The notes: generated from the letters alone by a model not told the origin. Counted from the first letter of the stretch, positions 44,694 through 53,902 are shown. The stretch: 64,000 nt of DNA from Spongiibacter tropicus DSM 19543 (GCF_000420325.1 NZ_ATUS01000001.1:124001-188000); one strand, 5' to 3'. Translations and numbers: made by a program.

Positions 44694-44966
44694 CTATTGG
44701 GAAATGAGCTGTGCCACGTCGGGGTTTTGCTGCAAAAAGGCCTGCAGCTTTGCCACGGGGTCTCCGGGTTCTGCCTGGGCGGGCCGGTTGACCAGATCCC
44801 AACTGTGACCGTTCCAGCGCGGCCATTTTCCCTCGGGCACCTCGGGCGGCGGCGGTGTTTCGGTGCATCGAGCGGGCAATAAAAACTTGCCGGGTTCCAG
44901 GGGTGATTCGTCGGCTTCGGTCTCACCCTGATACAGCCCGGCAGCGTCGTGCTGATAAACAATCAT
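44694..44966 (-). CDS. Tail fibre assembly-type protein
   Basis: 90 residues: MIVYQHDAAGLYQGETEADESPL, then PPPPEVPEGKWPRWNGHSWDLVNRP. This W-containing short fold is typical of small proteins next to fibre genes and of gpG/Tfa-like chaperones. It follows the collar fibre gene. Role inferred. Confidence 0.7.
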   Translation of the reverse strand: MIVYQHDAAGLYQGETEADESPLEPGKFLLPARCTETPPPPEVPEGKWPRWNGHSWDLVNRPAQAEPGDPVAKLQAFLQQNPDVAQLISQ

Positions 44967-44977
44967 GCGCAGCTCCT

Positions 44978-46372
44978 TTAATACTTGATGCAGGCCAGCA
45001 TGGCAATATTGCGCGGGCGCGCCTCACTGCCGCCCGATGACGATGTGAGGCCCACCGATGGCGTAGCCGTTCTACCGGCAATATGAGCGTTAGCCTCGCC
45101 CCCGGTGGCACTCCTCGGCACCGGGCTATTACCGGCGGTAATGGGGCTGCTTTGCGGGTTAACTGAGCCAGTGTCTGACGTAAACGAAAAGTGGGTGTGG
45201 GCCTTGTTATCTGAGCCTTGGGCTGAGCCAAAGGACCGGCCGGAATCAATGCCGCGGCTGTCATCCCAGCCTCGCATAAACTCTCCGCGCAGATCCGGCA
45301 GCGCAAAGGTGTTAAAGCCATCGCCATTGCCAAAGGTGGTGCCGATCGCAGCAAAGAGGTTGGCATAGGCTGTGCGGCTCACCAACGCGCCGTTGGCTTT
45401 GAGCCAGCCCGTCGGCGCCGAGTTGCGGGCAAACATGCCCACCAGCCCCGGGGGTGCCTTCTGATCTGCCTCCGCTTTGCTGTACACGCTGAGGTTTGCC
45501 CGGGCGGTCGCTACGCTGGCCACATCAGACAGGTTTTTGCTCTTTTCCAGCGGCGCAGGCGCGCTGCCGGTGGGCTCGTTCTGGGCGCAGATGATCTTGG
45601 TGCCGGCGGTGTAGCTTTGGCCCAGGATGATGCGGGTTTCATCATTGGGCGCCGCCGCCTTCTGCCACTGATCGGCCCCTGCCCCCGGGTAAAGCCGTTG
45701 GCCGTCAATGTACACCGCCAGCCCCCGGGTGCTGACCACCGCCAAATCCACTTGGGTTTGGCTGTCGGCCAGGGTCTGCTCCTCTTCGATAGTGTCCACC
45801 GTGATATTGGCCACGTCGGGGTCTTCCCAGTCCACATCGCCGTCGGTGTTGGACTGCTTTCGCAGCACCTGGCCCGTAGTACCACCCGGCGTGAGCGTGG
45901 CCATCTTGATGTTATTGATGATCCACGTTTGGGTGGCCACCGCCACGTTGGGGTCGACCTGCAGAGTAATCACAGCCGTATTACTAACGGCAAATTCAAC
46001 CCGCAATACCGTATCGGAAAACGCGCCATCGGCTTCGGTGGGTTTGTAGGTGTCCGGCAAGTTTCCGACAACGAACAGCCCGCCCTGGTCATCAAACACG
46101 CCAATTTCCCGCAGCGTGAACCCCCCTTCCGTGGCGGGAATAATCAGCTCTGCGGTGTAGCGGGTGTTGTCCTCCGGGTCTTGATATACCCGGTTGACCA
46201 CATCACGGAAACGCTCCCGCACCAGTGTGGCCTGGCCTTCGTCGGGGTAAACCTCGTTGCCGTTGCCATCGCCCACGGCGATCTCCACCAGGTTGATGGG
46301 CTCGCCGCTCAGCTCAGCGGCGGCAAGGCGCTCCAGGGCGTAGGCGGTGTGGATTGTTTTGAAGTTTGGCAT
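44978..46372 (-). CDS. Tail fibre/collar protein (gpH-like)
   Basis: 464 residues. The N-terminus (about 1-150) resembles the phage fibre N-domain DUF3751 (FKTIHTAYALERLAAAELSGEPINL). The C-terminal half holds a phage tail collar domain: GMFARNSAPTGWLKANGALVSRTAY, FGNGDGFNTFALPDLRGEFMRGWDD and the terminal ARPRNIAMLACIKY. Probably a host-binding fibre. Confidence 0.88.
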   Translation of the reverse strand: MPNFKTIHTAYALERLAAAELSGEPINLVEIAVGDGNGNEVYPDEGQATLVRERFRDVVNRVYQDPEDNTRYTAELIIPATEGGFTLREIGVFDDQGGLFVVGNLPDTYKPTEADGAFSDTVLRVEFAVSNTAVITLQVDPNVAVATQTWIINNIKMATLTPGGTTGQVLRKQSNTDGDVDWEDPDVANITVDTIEEEQTLADSQTQVDLAVVSTRGLAVYIDGQRLYPGAGADQWQKAAAPNDETRIILGQSYTAGTKIICAQNEPTGSAPAPLEKSKNLSDVASVATARANLSVYSKAEADQKAPPGLVGMFARNSAPTGWLKANGALVSRTAYANLFAAIGTTFGNGDGFNTFALPDLRGEFMRGWDDSRGIDSGRSFGSAQGSDNKAHTHFSFTSDTGSVNPQSSPITAGNSPVPRSATGGEANAHIAGRTATPSVGLTSSSGGSEARPRNIAMLACIKY

Positions 46373-46398
46373 GGTAGGCTCTCTATCAGCATTTAGAT

Positions 46399-47151
46399 TT
46401 AGATGGACAGGCCTATTGAATTCGCTAACCGCTCTTCGATTAATTCCATGTCTGCGCCGGACTTAAACGCGCCATAAATGCCAGCAGCTCCAAGGCTTGC
46501 CAATGTGTTGTAGTTTGGAGACCCAGCATTTCTTCCTAGCAAGCCTAGCACCGCAGTTCCAACCGACCCATCCCAAGATGCCGAGGCAACCTGCTCTCCA
46601 TTTAGCCGCAGAAAGCAGTCAGTTGCATTCCATGATAGCGTTGCAATGTATAGCGTGCTCGGAGTAAGCAGCCCGCCTTTTAGCGTTGTGAAATTCTGGT
46701 CTCCAACTTGAGCCGCGATCTCTGTGCCGTTGAAGCCGATGGAAATCGCAGAGCTAGCGGACCCACTATAAGACCCCATAAGAACCTTAACGCCACTCAA
46801 GCTCGGAGGTGTTTTAAATCCTGCTAACAAAACACCCTGAGAAGGCGGCGTGACAGATGTCTGTAGTATATCGTTGGTCCCATCACCTTTTATCCCAGGT
46901 ATCCCTGGCGCAATTTCATCGACCAAAAATAGCGGCTTCTTACTGGCGTCTACTTGTGTTGCCGTCGATCCATTCACACCCACCCAGCTTTCAACGGCGG
47001 CTTCGTCATCCAAGCCTAAACCTGATAAAGCCGTCCAAAATTCAACCAAATCCTCCTCTGGCACATAGCGTAAAAATTCCGATATATGTGGCAAATCATC
47101 ATCGTTGCTGTTGACTCCAAGGGTTAACACTCGAGAATCGTAAATCGACAT
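46399..47151 (-). CDS. Putative receptor-binding fibre subunit (LamG-like)
   Basis: 250 residues. The N-terminal part is phage-like (ISEFLRYVPEEDLVEFWTAL). The C-terminal 170 residues look like a concanavalin/LamG beta sandwich (GIKGDGTNDILQTSV, TLYIATLSWNATDCFLRLNGEQVASASW). By eye, base composition is more AT-rich than the structural genes around it, which suggests recent exchange. Function inferred from fold resemblance and location. Confidence 0.6.
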   Translation of the reverse strand: MSIYDSRVLTLGVNSNDDDLPHISEFLRYVPEEDLVEFWTALSGLGLDDEAAVESWVGVNGSTATQVDASKKPLFLVDEIAPGIPGIKGDGTNDILQTSVTPPSQGVLLAGFKTPPSLSGVKVLMGSYSGSASSAISIGFNGTEIAAQVGDQNFTTLKGGLLTPSTLYIATLSWNATDCFLRLNGEQVASASWDGSVGTAVLGLLGRNAGSPNYNTLASLGAAGIYGAFKSGADMELIEERLANSIGLSI

Positions 47152-47161
47152 AGCTATTGCC

Positions 47162-49288
47162 TCAAAAAGGGATTAAATATTCGGATACAAGTTCTTCGGT
47201 TGTGAATCGACCGCCAATAAAATTAAGGTGGTAGCCATCCGCCCAAAGACCAAGGTTATTCATCACATCAAAACTTGCAAAAAGAGAGAACTGATCAAAA
47301 TGCTCACACTTCAGTGTTTTTGCTGCATCAGCTGCCCTATCCCTGTATGACGACATCGGGTAACTGCCTGCGGCGTTGCATGCCGGCGGAGACGTAATAA
47401 CAATGCCTGTTTCAGTCCGCGCAGATTTGTAGGCAGAACCCAATGACTCAAGCCCTGATCGGTAGCTTGCCAACGCGACGCCTTGGTTAAAGTCGTTGGT
47501 ACCCAAACAAACTTCGACAAGATCAACGCCAATATCCTGAAGTATGTAGTGCACACTCTCATCATCAACAATGGATGCATACTGCGGCGCGGTCGCACCA
47601 CTGTTCGCCATCTTTGACACCTCTATGCCGCTGATACCAGTAGCGTAGACGCCAAATAACGTTACAGTTCCGGCGTTACCAGCAGTCCTAATCTCAAGCG
47701 TGTGTGTAAATGCGGCGGAAAGCCCAGATATTTCAATTTTCGAGGTGTTGCCAGAGCCCGCTTCATTGACGGTTACCCAACTGCCACCGTCAATCCTGTA
47801 ATCCCAAGTCCCATCCGTATCCAGATAGTAGGTTTTTATTGTCTCAGCTCTGATGCCAGTTATAGCGATTGTTCCAGCCTCGGTGTTGCAGTCGATGCGA
47901 TGACCATCTGGGCCAAATAACCCTGTTTTGGCATCGGTGCTAATATCAACCAGGTCAAAGTTGCTGCGAGCGACTGTCACGCCATTTAACGGCTTGCGTG
48001 ATGTAAGGCCTTCGGTCGTGTCAGTGGATGAAACCGGAATCCAGCCGTCAGCACCCTGGCCATAAACCGCATACAACCGATCTGCTATGCGCTGAGGTAT
48101 TAGCCATCGCTCGCGCCAAGAATCACCAGTAAGCGCAAGCTTTATTATATTTCCGGCGCCCTCTATTGCTTTCGCAATCGCGGTTTTATACGCGTACAGA
48201 CTGGCACCTCTAATAGATTTCTCTGGGGAAATAACATTAGGAGATTTTCCATAATAGTAAGCCACCCCGCCTTGGTATCGAAAGATGACCTTTTTGTCTG
48301 CGGTTAAAATTGAAAAGTCCGGATAGCCAACTTCTCCTTTATCAAGTATTAAGCCCTTTCCCAACAACCAACTTTCAACGAAATCCATCAGTCCGCCAGA
48401 AAGCCCCTTTGCTGAAAGCATATTTCCTTCAAGCCACAAAGGAACCCGACCGTCGAGGAATTTAAACAAAGGGATTTTCGTAGAGCTAACAGAGTGGTTT
48501 GCAAAAACGGCTTTTATGAGAGAGTCAGACTGTATAATCCATTCATCTTCGGTATACGCCGCGCCGTTGTTGTTGATGTAGTATCTGGCGGCACCAGTCC
48601 CATCATTTAAAGGCACCACATACAGTTCGCCACTAGGCCGGTTTTGCAATAATACAGGCGTTACATCACCCCCAGTAAATCCTGGCACAGCCGAAAAATC
48701 GAAAGATGCTGAACTATAGTTTCCGCCCTTGCTCTGTACTAGCATAGCGATCAAGGCGCCGCCAGAGAATATTGCGCGATAAAGCGCCCCATCACCGTCA
48801 CCTATTACAGGGATGTTGTACTGGCCGTCAGTAGCACCGTTACCGGCATTGTTAATAACAGCCCCGCCTACACCATAGCTATGAGCGATCGCAGTGCTCT
48901 CATAAACATGGCCTGCAGCAGCGGCTTGAAGGGCTGATAATTGGGCTTTATCCCTAGATAAAATAGTTTCACCCATAGCAAGTTCTGCGGCCGCTTTGCT
49001 GGCTTCTGCAGAAGTCGCCGCCGCCAACAGCGCAGGCGTATCAACAATACTCACCCGTATCCGATAGTCCCGCAGGCTGCTTTTAAACCGCAGGTCATAC
49101 ACGCCATTGGGGCCTGCAAACTGCACCAGCCCGTCTTTATCCGCCTGAAAGGGATTGTCGATGGGGTTGCCGTTTTTATCGGTCAGCCCGCTTACCAGGT
49201 TGCTGGTGCCCGCTTCGTAGAGGTAAGCCGTGCAAAAGGGAATCGGTTTATTTTCTGCGGTGAAGGCGAAGTAATTTTTAACTTCCAT
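47162..49288 (-). CDS. Tail fibre with SGNH/GDSL hydrolase domain
   Basis: 708 residues from ATG 49288 (MEVKNYFAFTAENKPIPFC). The N-terminus FCTAYLYEAGTSNLVSGLTDKNGNPIDNPF is a particle-anchoring domain seen in phage fibres. The C-terminal hydrolase has GDSWRERW (Ser about 389), LGTNDFNQG (about 596) and DGYHLNF (Asp-x-x-His about 685), the complete SGNH signature. Likely an esterase that removes acetyl groups from a surface polysaccharide during adsorption. Confidence 0.85.
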   Translation of the reverse strand: MEVKNYFAFTAENKPIPFCTAYLYEAGTSNLVSGLTDKNGNPIDNPFQADKDGLVQFAGPNGVYDLRFKSSLRDYRIRVSIVDTPALLAAATSAEASKAAAELAMGETILSRDKAQLSALQAAAAGHVYESTAIAHSYGVGGAVINNAGNGATDGQYNIPVIGDGDGALYRAIFSGGALIAMLVQSKGGNYSSASFDFSAVPGFTGGDVTPVLLQNRPSGELYVVPLNDGTGAARYYINNNGAAYTEDEWIIQSDSLIKAVFANHSVSSTKIPLFKFLDGRVPLWLEGNMLSAKGLSGGLMDFVESWLLGKGLILDKGEVGYPDFSILTADKKVIFRYQGGVAYYYGKSPNVISPEKSIRGASLYAYKTAIAKAIEGAGNIIKLALTGDSWRERWLIPQRIADRLYAVYGQGADGWIPVSSTDTTEGLTSRKPLNGVTVARSNFDLVDISTDAKTGLFGPDGHRIDCNTEAGTIAITGIRAETIKTYYLDTDGTWDYRIDGGSWVTVNEAGSGNTSKIEISGLSAAFTHTLEIRTAGNAGTVTLFGVYATGISGIEVSKMANSGATAPQYASIVDDESVHYILQDIGVDLVEVCLGTNDFNQGVALASYRSGLESLGSAYKSARTETGIVITSPPACNAAGSYPMSSYRDRAADAAKTLKCEHFDQFSLFASFDVMNNLGLWADGYHLNFIGGRFTTEELVSEYLIPF

Positions 49289-49289
49289 T

Positions 49290-49877
49290 TCAGGCCTCGG
49301 TGACGGGCACAACCAACTCGTTGATGACAACGATGGGGTCGGCGTATTGATTGACGGTGACTTCATGGCCGCTGTTGCTGGCGGTGGCGAACGCGGGCTG
49401 GTTGCGGCTGATCACAATGGAGATGATTTCATTCAGGTGTGAGCGCAGGCTTTTGGCGCTGTCGACCACGGCCAGAATCTTGTCGATATCTTCAAAGCGG
49501 ATGCCGGTCTGGTCGGTTTCAAAAATCAGGTTGAACGTATAAGGGTCGCCGGGTGGGTCTTGGTTGAACCACTCCTGCACCTTCACGCCAAGTCCAATGG
49601 CATTGAGGGCGCGCTTGACGGCGCCGATGCTGCCCTTGCGGCGGTGCACACCCAACGACGCTTTAATGGCGGCGCGCTTTTGGGCATCTGTCCAGTTGGC
49701 ATCCCAGGCATCTACCGAGGCGGCGCTGGCCAACCAGGGCAAGAGCGCATAGGGGCAGGTGTCGGGGTTCCAGACCTCCCGCATGACCACCGGCACTTCA
49801 CCGATCCGGGCGGTGACGGCTTCCAGCGCTAGCTCATAGTCGCTTGCGTTTTTGGGCAGCAGGCTGGTATCAGACAC
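49290..49877 (-). CDS. I: Baseplate/tail protein gpI
   Basis: 195 residues from GTG 49877 (VSDTSLLPKNASDYELALEA), overlapping the J stop by 8 bp. LLPWLASAASVDAWDANWTDAQKRAAIKASLGVHRRKGS is the P2 gpI family core. A longer ATG frame to 50072 overlaps J entirely and is rejected. Confidence 0.92.
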   Translation of the reverse strand: MSDTSLLPKNASDYELALEAVTARIGEVPVVMREVWNPDTCPYALLPWLASAASVDAWDANWTDAQKRAAIKASLGVHRRKGSIGAVKRALNAIGLGVKVQEWFNQDPPGDPYTFNLIFETDQTGIRFEDIDKILAVVDSAKSLRSHLNEIISIVISRNQPAFATASNSGHEVTVNQYADPIVVINELVVPVTEA

Positions 49878-50772
49878 CGGCTTCGCCCTCCACGGTGATA
49901 TCAAAGGCGGTGCAATACGCGGCCTCGCCGGTGTCGATGGCGACATCGGCGACGGGCTGGACCAGATCAACTGACTGAACTCCAGGCTGGTGCAGGGCGG
50001 CATATACGGCAGACAATTTAATGTCGTAGCCCAGCTTATGGATGCTGTCGGCGTAGGCCTGGGCGGCGGCAATGGCGTTGGCCTGCACTACCATGGCATC
50101 GGGGCCGGGGTAGATGGTGAGCACGGCCTCGATGGCGTAGGTGGTGATGGTGGCCGACAGCACAGTGACGTTATCAGTCATGGGCCGCTTGTCTTCGTCA
50201 TTCAGTGCCGCGTCTACCGTCTCGATCAAGCCGCTGTCGGCAGTGCCGTCACCCGTGCGGCTGAGAACATACACAGTCACTTCGCCGGGGGTTGGGCTTT
50301 CGGCGTCGGCGTCTTTAACGCTGGCGTCGGCGTTCAGAGTGAGCGCCACGTAACTGCCCCGGCTGCCTGCCGTGGTCAGGGCTTCGTCAGCCAGTTGCAC
50401 CCGGCGGCGCAGGTCGGCGTCTGACTCATAGGTGGGCGGCACAGGCGGGATGGCGTTGGGGTTGCCGGGGTCGAGCACAAAACGGGTGAGCTCTTTATTG
50501 GCAGCGATCTGATCCAGATCTGATCCGCTGGCATAGGCCAGCATAATGGCTCGGGCACCGTCGTTAACCCGCTGGCGGATGTTCAGCTCACGGGCAGCGG
50601 CCACCTCCAGAATTTTATAGGCCGGGTCTGATTCCACATTGGCGTCAAAATCCGGGTGGCGGGCGCGCATGTCGGCAATCATTTCTGCCAGGATGGTTTC
50701 GTAGTCCAGGGGCTGGACCACATTGGGCGGTGGCAACTGCGACAGGTCGATGGCGGAAAATGTGGTGGTCAT
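49870..50772 (-). CDS. J: Baseplate wedge protein gpJ
   Basis: 300 residues: FSAIDLSQLPPPNVVQPLDYETILAEMIADM, REL-rich NIRQRVNDGARAIMLAYASGSDLDQIAA, and ADASVKDADAESPTPGEVTVYVLS match P2 gpJ. Coupled to W by a 1-bp overlap. Confidence 0.95.
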   Translation of the reverse strand: MTTTFSAIDLSQLPPPNVVQPLDYETILAEMIADMRARHPDFDANVESDPAYKILEVAAARELNIRQRVNDGARAIMLAYASGSDLDQIAANKELTRFVLDPGNPNAIPPVPPTYESDADLRRRVQLADEALTTAGSRGSYVALTLNADASVKDADAESPTPGEVTVYVLSRTGDGTADSGLIETVDAALNDEDKRPMTDNVTVLSATITTYAIEAVLTIYPGPDAMVVQANAIAAAQAYADSIHKLGYDIKLSAVYAALHQPGVQSVDLVQPVADVAIDTGEAAYCTAFDITVEGEAGV

Positions 50773-51101
50773 TACAGCGGCACTCCCGTCAGCACTTGCT
50801 GGCCTGATTCATCAATGCCCTCAACGTGCAGCTCAAATTTGCCGGTATCCGCCTGGCCAAAGCGGGTCTTGGTGAGCGTAAATCGCGGCTCCCACTTGGC
50901 TATGGCGTGGGCCGTGGCGGCAAACAGCCGCAGTTTGGTCGCGGGGTTGAGGGGCTGGTCGATCAATAGCGGCACCAGACTGCCGTAGTCCCGGCGCATT
51001 ACCCGAGAGCCCACTGGCGTAGTGAGGATGTCGGCAATGGATTGGCGAAGGTGCTCTGCCCCGCTCAGCGCTTTGCCGGTTTTTGCGTTTACGCCATTCA
51101 C
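50772..51101 (-). CDS. W: Baseplate protein gpW
   Basis: 109 residues: LSGAEHLRQSIADILTTPVGSRVMRRDYGS and LIDQPLNPATKLRLFAATAHAI are typical of gpW, a gp25-like baseplate wedge protein with lysozyme-like fold. Overlaps V by 4 bp. Confidence 0.95.
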   Translation of the reverse strand: MNGVNAKTGKALSGAEHLRQSIADILTTPVGSRVMRRDYGSLVPLLIDQPLNPATKLRLFAATAHAIAKWEPRFTLTKTRFGQADTGKFELHVEGIDESGQQVLTGVPL

Positions 51102-51739
51102 TGCTGTTGCCCCGGTTTGCCGGTATTCGGTGAGCCGATGGGGTGATCGTGGTCGTTGTAAATGGTGCGATCGTCGGCCATGGAGCGGGTGCCGTCGGAC
51201 ACATCGCCGTCGGCATGGACACTGCCAGCGGCGGCCATGTCGTCGTCGGTGGTGATGGCACCGGCGCTGTGAGTGGTGCCGTTGATGGTGACGTTACCGT
51301 CTATTTCGGTGTCGCCGACAATGTGCAGGCCGCCGTCGGTAACCAGTTCGGTGGTCGCACCTTCTGGCAGCGTGACGGATAAATGCTGGTTGCCGTGGTG
51401 GTAGCTGAACACGGCGCCATCGGGCATTACGCTCACGGTTTCGTCGGGGTCGGTGCTGGGGGCGGGCTTGGCGGCGCTGTATAAACCCGGCAGGGCCACC
51501 GCGTTGCCGGGGTCACCCGAGGGGCACAACAGCATGACCTGTTCGCCTACGTCGAGTTGGGACCAGCTCCTTTCATCCGCGGCGCGGCTTGCCAGCCACT
51601 TGATAGGCGGGGTGAGATTGTTGGCATCACCGCCAATGGCAACCCGGCAAAAGATGCCGTCCACCGAGTGCACAATGCCCAAGGTGAGTAAATTGGCGAT
51701 GCGGCGCTGCAGGTCGCTGATGAGTTCGAGTTCGGTCAT
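51098..51739 (-). CDS. V: Baseplate spike gpV
   Basis: 213 residues. An OB-fold N-domain (LLTLGIVHSVDGIFCRVAIG, LDVGEQVMLLCPSGDP) is followed by a repetitive beta-helix spike (TEIDGNVTINGTTHSAGAITTDDDMAA) and ends with a possible metal-binding HDHPIGS motif, as in P2 gpV. First gene of the V-W-J-I-fibre operon. Confidence 0.93.
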   Translation of the reverse strand: MTELELISDLQRRIANLLTLGIVHSVDGIFCRVAIGGDANNLTPPIKWLASRAADERSWSQLDVGEQVMLLCPSGDPGNAVALPGLYSAAKPAPSTDPDETVSVMPDGAVFSYHHGNQHLSVTLPEGATTELVTDGGLHIVGDTEIDGNVTINGTTHSAGAITTDDDMAAAGSVHADGDVSDGTRSMADDRTIYNDHDHPIGSPNTGKPGQQQ

Positions 51740-51787
51740 GGCTGTGATTGTTGATGATTTATGCGCGCGCGTAGTGGCTGCGGCGGT

Positions 51788-51804
51788 GTAACGGGCGGGT
51801 TTAC
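51788..51804 (-). promoter_or_regulatory. Late-promoter box candidate upstream of V
   Basis: GTAACGGGCGGGTTTAC, sharing 13 of 17 positions with the box at 57431. It ends 49 bp before the V start, the same distance as the other box from P (48 bp). Confidence 0.55.
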
Positions 51805-51834
51805 GGCTTGGCGGGGTATTTTATGGGGCGGTTT

Positions 51835-52290
51835 TTACCGCCCAGAAAGGTGCTTGCTAACCAGGGTGTCGATGTGGCTCATGTCGGCGTCTGATAGACC
51901 CAGCAGCTCCCGCTGGGCGTATTTCACCAGCGGCCCGCCCTGTTCTACCTCGGCAATAAGACCGTGCTGGTGCACCTCGGCAATAGCGGCCACCCGGCCC
52001 CGGAAGCCCACGGCGGCCTCGTTGGCGCTGGCCCGGTAGCGCAGGTGCTTGCGGGTGCGGATGCGGGCAAACATGGCACGGCGACGAATGCCGGGCTTCT
52101 GCACGCGGCTTTTGCGAGGCTCAAAGGCGGTGCCGTCGGGGTTTTGCTGGGCGGCAATGCGCTGGCTTTGCGACTGGCGCAAATACAGGGCGATATCGCG
52201 CATAAGCTGTCGGCGGCTGGCCGGTGACAGTGGCGCCAGGGTGGCGCTGAGCCAGTCGTTGAGGGTGGCGTCGGTATATTCGGCGGCCAC
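51835..52290 (-). CDS. S: Tail completion protein gpS (virion morphogenesis)
   Basis: 151 residues: LNDWLSATLAPLSPASRRQLMRDIALYLRQSQSQRI and ARIRTRKHLRYRASANEAAVGFRGRVAAIAEVHQHG are characteristic. It overlaps R by 1 bp. Confidence 0.93.
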   Translation of the reverse strand: MAAEYTDATLNDWLSATLAPLSPASRRQLMRDIALYLRQSQSQRIAAQQNPDGTAFEPRKSRVQKPGIRRRAMFARIRTRKHLRYRASANEAAVGFRGRVAAIAEVHQHGLIAEVEQGGPLVKYAQRELLGLSDADMSHIDTLVSKHLSGR

Positions 52291-52757
52291 TATTCGCCCC
52301 TGGCAACCCAGTCGGCCACGGGGTCAGGATCGGGCGGGATGTAAAGCTCCCACTCCCCCGCACTGAGCGGCACAACATCGATGGGCGCAACGCCGTTGTG
52401 TACCAGCTGGATGCCGCCCTCGACTTCGTTGGCGCCCACCAGTTCTTCCAACCGCACGATGATTTCTACATCGGTTTTTTTGTGGTCGATGATGTCGGCA
52501 TTAAAGCGGATGGCGTTGGCCTGGTGGTTGGCGTTATTGGCCTTGAGCCAGTTGAGCACAATGTAAAACAGCATGTCGGGGGCTTTGCCGTAATCCACCA
52601 CTATGATGTTGGCGTCGTAGCGGATGGCAAAATGGTGGTTGGTGTCGCCCTGATGGCTGACGATTTCGCCGTCTTTGGCAAAGGTGACCAGGTTGTCGGC
52701 CTTGACGCCGAGCGGACTGGTAAGGATGTGTTTGCGCAGGGCGGCGAGTAATTCCAT
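52290..52757 (-). CDS. R: Tail completion protein gpR
   Basis: 155 residues from ATG 52757 (MELLAALRKHILT). FAIRYDANIIVVDYGKAPDMLFYIVLNWLK and IIVRLEELVGANEVEGGIQLVHNG match P2 gpR. The 27 residues upstream in the same frame are atypical. Confidence 0.92.
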   Translation of the reverse strand: MELLAALRKHILTSPLGVKADNLVTFAKDGEIVSHQGDTNHHFAIRYDANIIVVDYGKAPDMLFYIVLNWLKANNANHQANAIRFNADIIDHKKTDVEIIVRLEELVGANEVEGGIQLVHNGVAPIDVVPLSAGEWELYIPPDPDPVADWVARGE

Positions 52758-53026
52758 TACGGGGCCATCACACCTTTGATGCCGGAGATCACACCCAGTG
52801 ATATGGCCGACACGATTCCAGAGATAACAAACCCCCAAATGGTGATGCGGGTAAACTTGCTGACTGACTCGGTGGCACGGCGCTGGGTGTCCAGGTAAAG
52901 CATATTGCGCTGGATATCCATGGGGTTTTCCATGTCGAAACCCAGCGATTTAAGGGTGTCTTGCACGGCCTTGGCGGCGGCTTTGTCGGCCAGCTCCTGG
53001 ATTTCTTCCTTGCTGAAATCGCTCAT
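52757..53026 (-). CDS. Membrane protein of the lysis module
   Basis: 89 residues with an acidic helical N-terminal half (MSDFSKEEIQELADKAAAKAV) and one C-terminal transmembrane helix (IWGFVISGIVSAISLGVISG). It lies between the holin and R. It could be a pinholin or antiholin partner, or a spanin-like subunit; no lipobox is present. Confidence 0.65.
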   Translation of the reverse strand: MSDFSKEEIQELADKAAAKAVQDTLKSLGFDMENPMDIQRNMLYLDTQRRATESVSKFTRITIWGFVISGIVSAISLGVISGIKGVMAP

Positions 53027-53382
53027 TTGCCACGGCCCCGCAACAGGGACTCTCCCGCCCCGCCTAAAAAATAAAACGCGACGATTGCCAGCACTATGCT
53101 GCCCATATCGCCGGACAGCAACTCAATTTGCTCTTCTACGCTGGTAAAAAACGAGGCCAGAAAGGTTATCAGCCAGCCGAACGCATAGGGGATGCCAAAA
53201 ATCATCGCGAGAAGGCGCTGGGCGAGTTTGAATGGCTCGTAGAGCTTGAGCAGGATGGCAAAGCGCTCTGACTTTTCTTCGTCGGTGAACACCAGCTTGT
53301 CGACGCCGTTGTATACACCATCTACAGCTTTGCCAACCACCTCGTCGCTGCCGAACAACTTGGAGAACAGCTTAATGGCCAT
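53023..53382 (-). CDS. Phage holin (3TM gene-transfer-release type)
   Basis: 119 residues from ATG 53382 (MAIKLFSKLFGSDEVVGK). DKLVFTDEEKSERFAILLKLYEPF is followed by hydrophobic segments LLAMIFGIPYAFGWLITFLA and SIVLAIVAFYFLG. This matches the 3TM holin family that forms inner-membrane lesions. It overlaps the endolysin by 11 bp. Confidence 0.83.
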   Translation of the reverse strand: MAIKLFSKLFGSDEVVGKAVDGVYNGVDKLVFTDEEKSERFAILLKLYEPFKLAQRLLAMIFGIPYAFGWLITFLASFFTSVEEQIELLSGDMGSIVLAIVAFYFLGGAGESLLRGRGK

Positions 53383-53902
53383 CGTGTGGCTCCTTGATAC
53401 CGGGATTGATGTTAGCGATGCCCAGGCCGTAGCACTCGATGGCGCGACGAAACCAGCCAAGGCCAAACCGGCCATAGGCCGACAAGGGAACATAGTGCTG
53501 GAGCCGGAAGGCGGTTATGTCGCGGATGACGGTCTCGGGCCTTGCACGTTGCACGGCTGCCAGTGTTTTGGGGCCAAACAGGCCGTCTTGCTTAGCGCCC
53601 AATGCCCGCTGAAGCCAACGGATGGCATCGCCGGGGCCACTAGGGATGGCGGCATCGAACAGCACGATGTCTATTCCACTGGGCAATTCATCACAGCGGC
53701 AAATCTGCCAGAATTCGCGGCGGTAGAAGTCAACCGCATCGTCCCAGCTTGGCGGGCCGTTTTCCCACATGGCGGGGTGGTACACGCTGCTGATGCCATA
53801 GCGGGTTTTGCCGCCGGGGTCGGCGGGATCGTCAGCGTCGACCCCCTCTTTCAGCATTGAGAAGGTGAACGCGACTTTGTAGTTATCGCGGGTTAATCCC
53901 AT
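53372..53902 (-). CDS. GH108-type endolysin with peptidoglycan-binding domain
   Basis: 176 residues. The catalytic GH108 signature LKEGVDADDPADPGGKTRYGIS carries the active Glu at about residue 19. The C-terminal PG_binding_3 domain contains LQRALGAKQDGLFGPKTLAAV. No signal peptide, so export depends on the holin. Muramidase activity is predicted. Confidence 0.92.
   Translation of the reverse strand: MGLTRDNYKVAFTFSMLKEGVDADDPADPGGKTRYGISSVYHPAMWENGPPSWDDAVDFYRREFWQICRCDELPSGIDIVLFDAAIPSGPGDAIRWLQRALGAKQDGLFGPKTLAAVQRARPETVIRDITAFRLQHYVPLSAYGRFGLGWFRRAIECYGLGIANINPGIKEPHDGH

Noticed and set aside
44978-49288. Diversity-generating retroelement acting on the tail fibres
   Set aside because: No reverse transcriptase, no template/variable repeat pair and no adenine-biased differences were seen.
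49290-50072. 260-residue version of gpI
   Set aside because: Its first 65 residues are read out of frame inside gpJ; GTG 49877 gives the family-standard protein.
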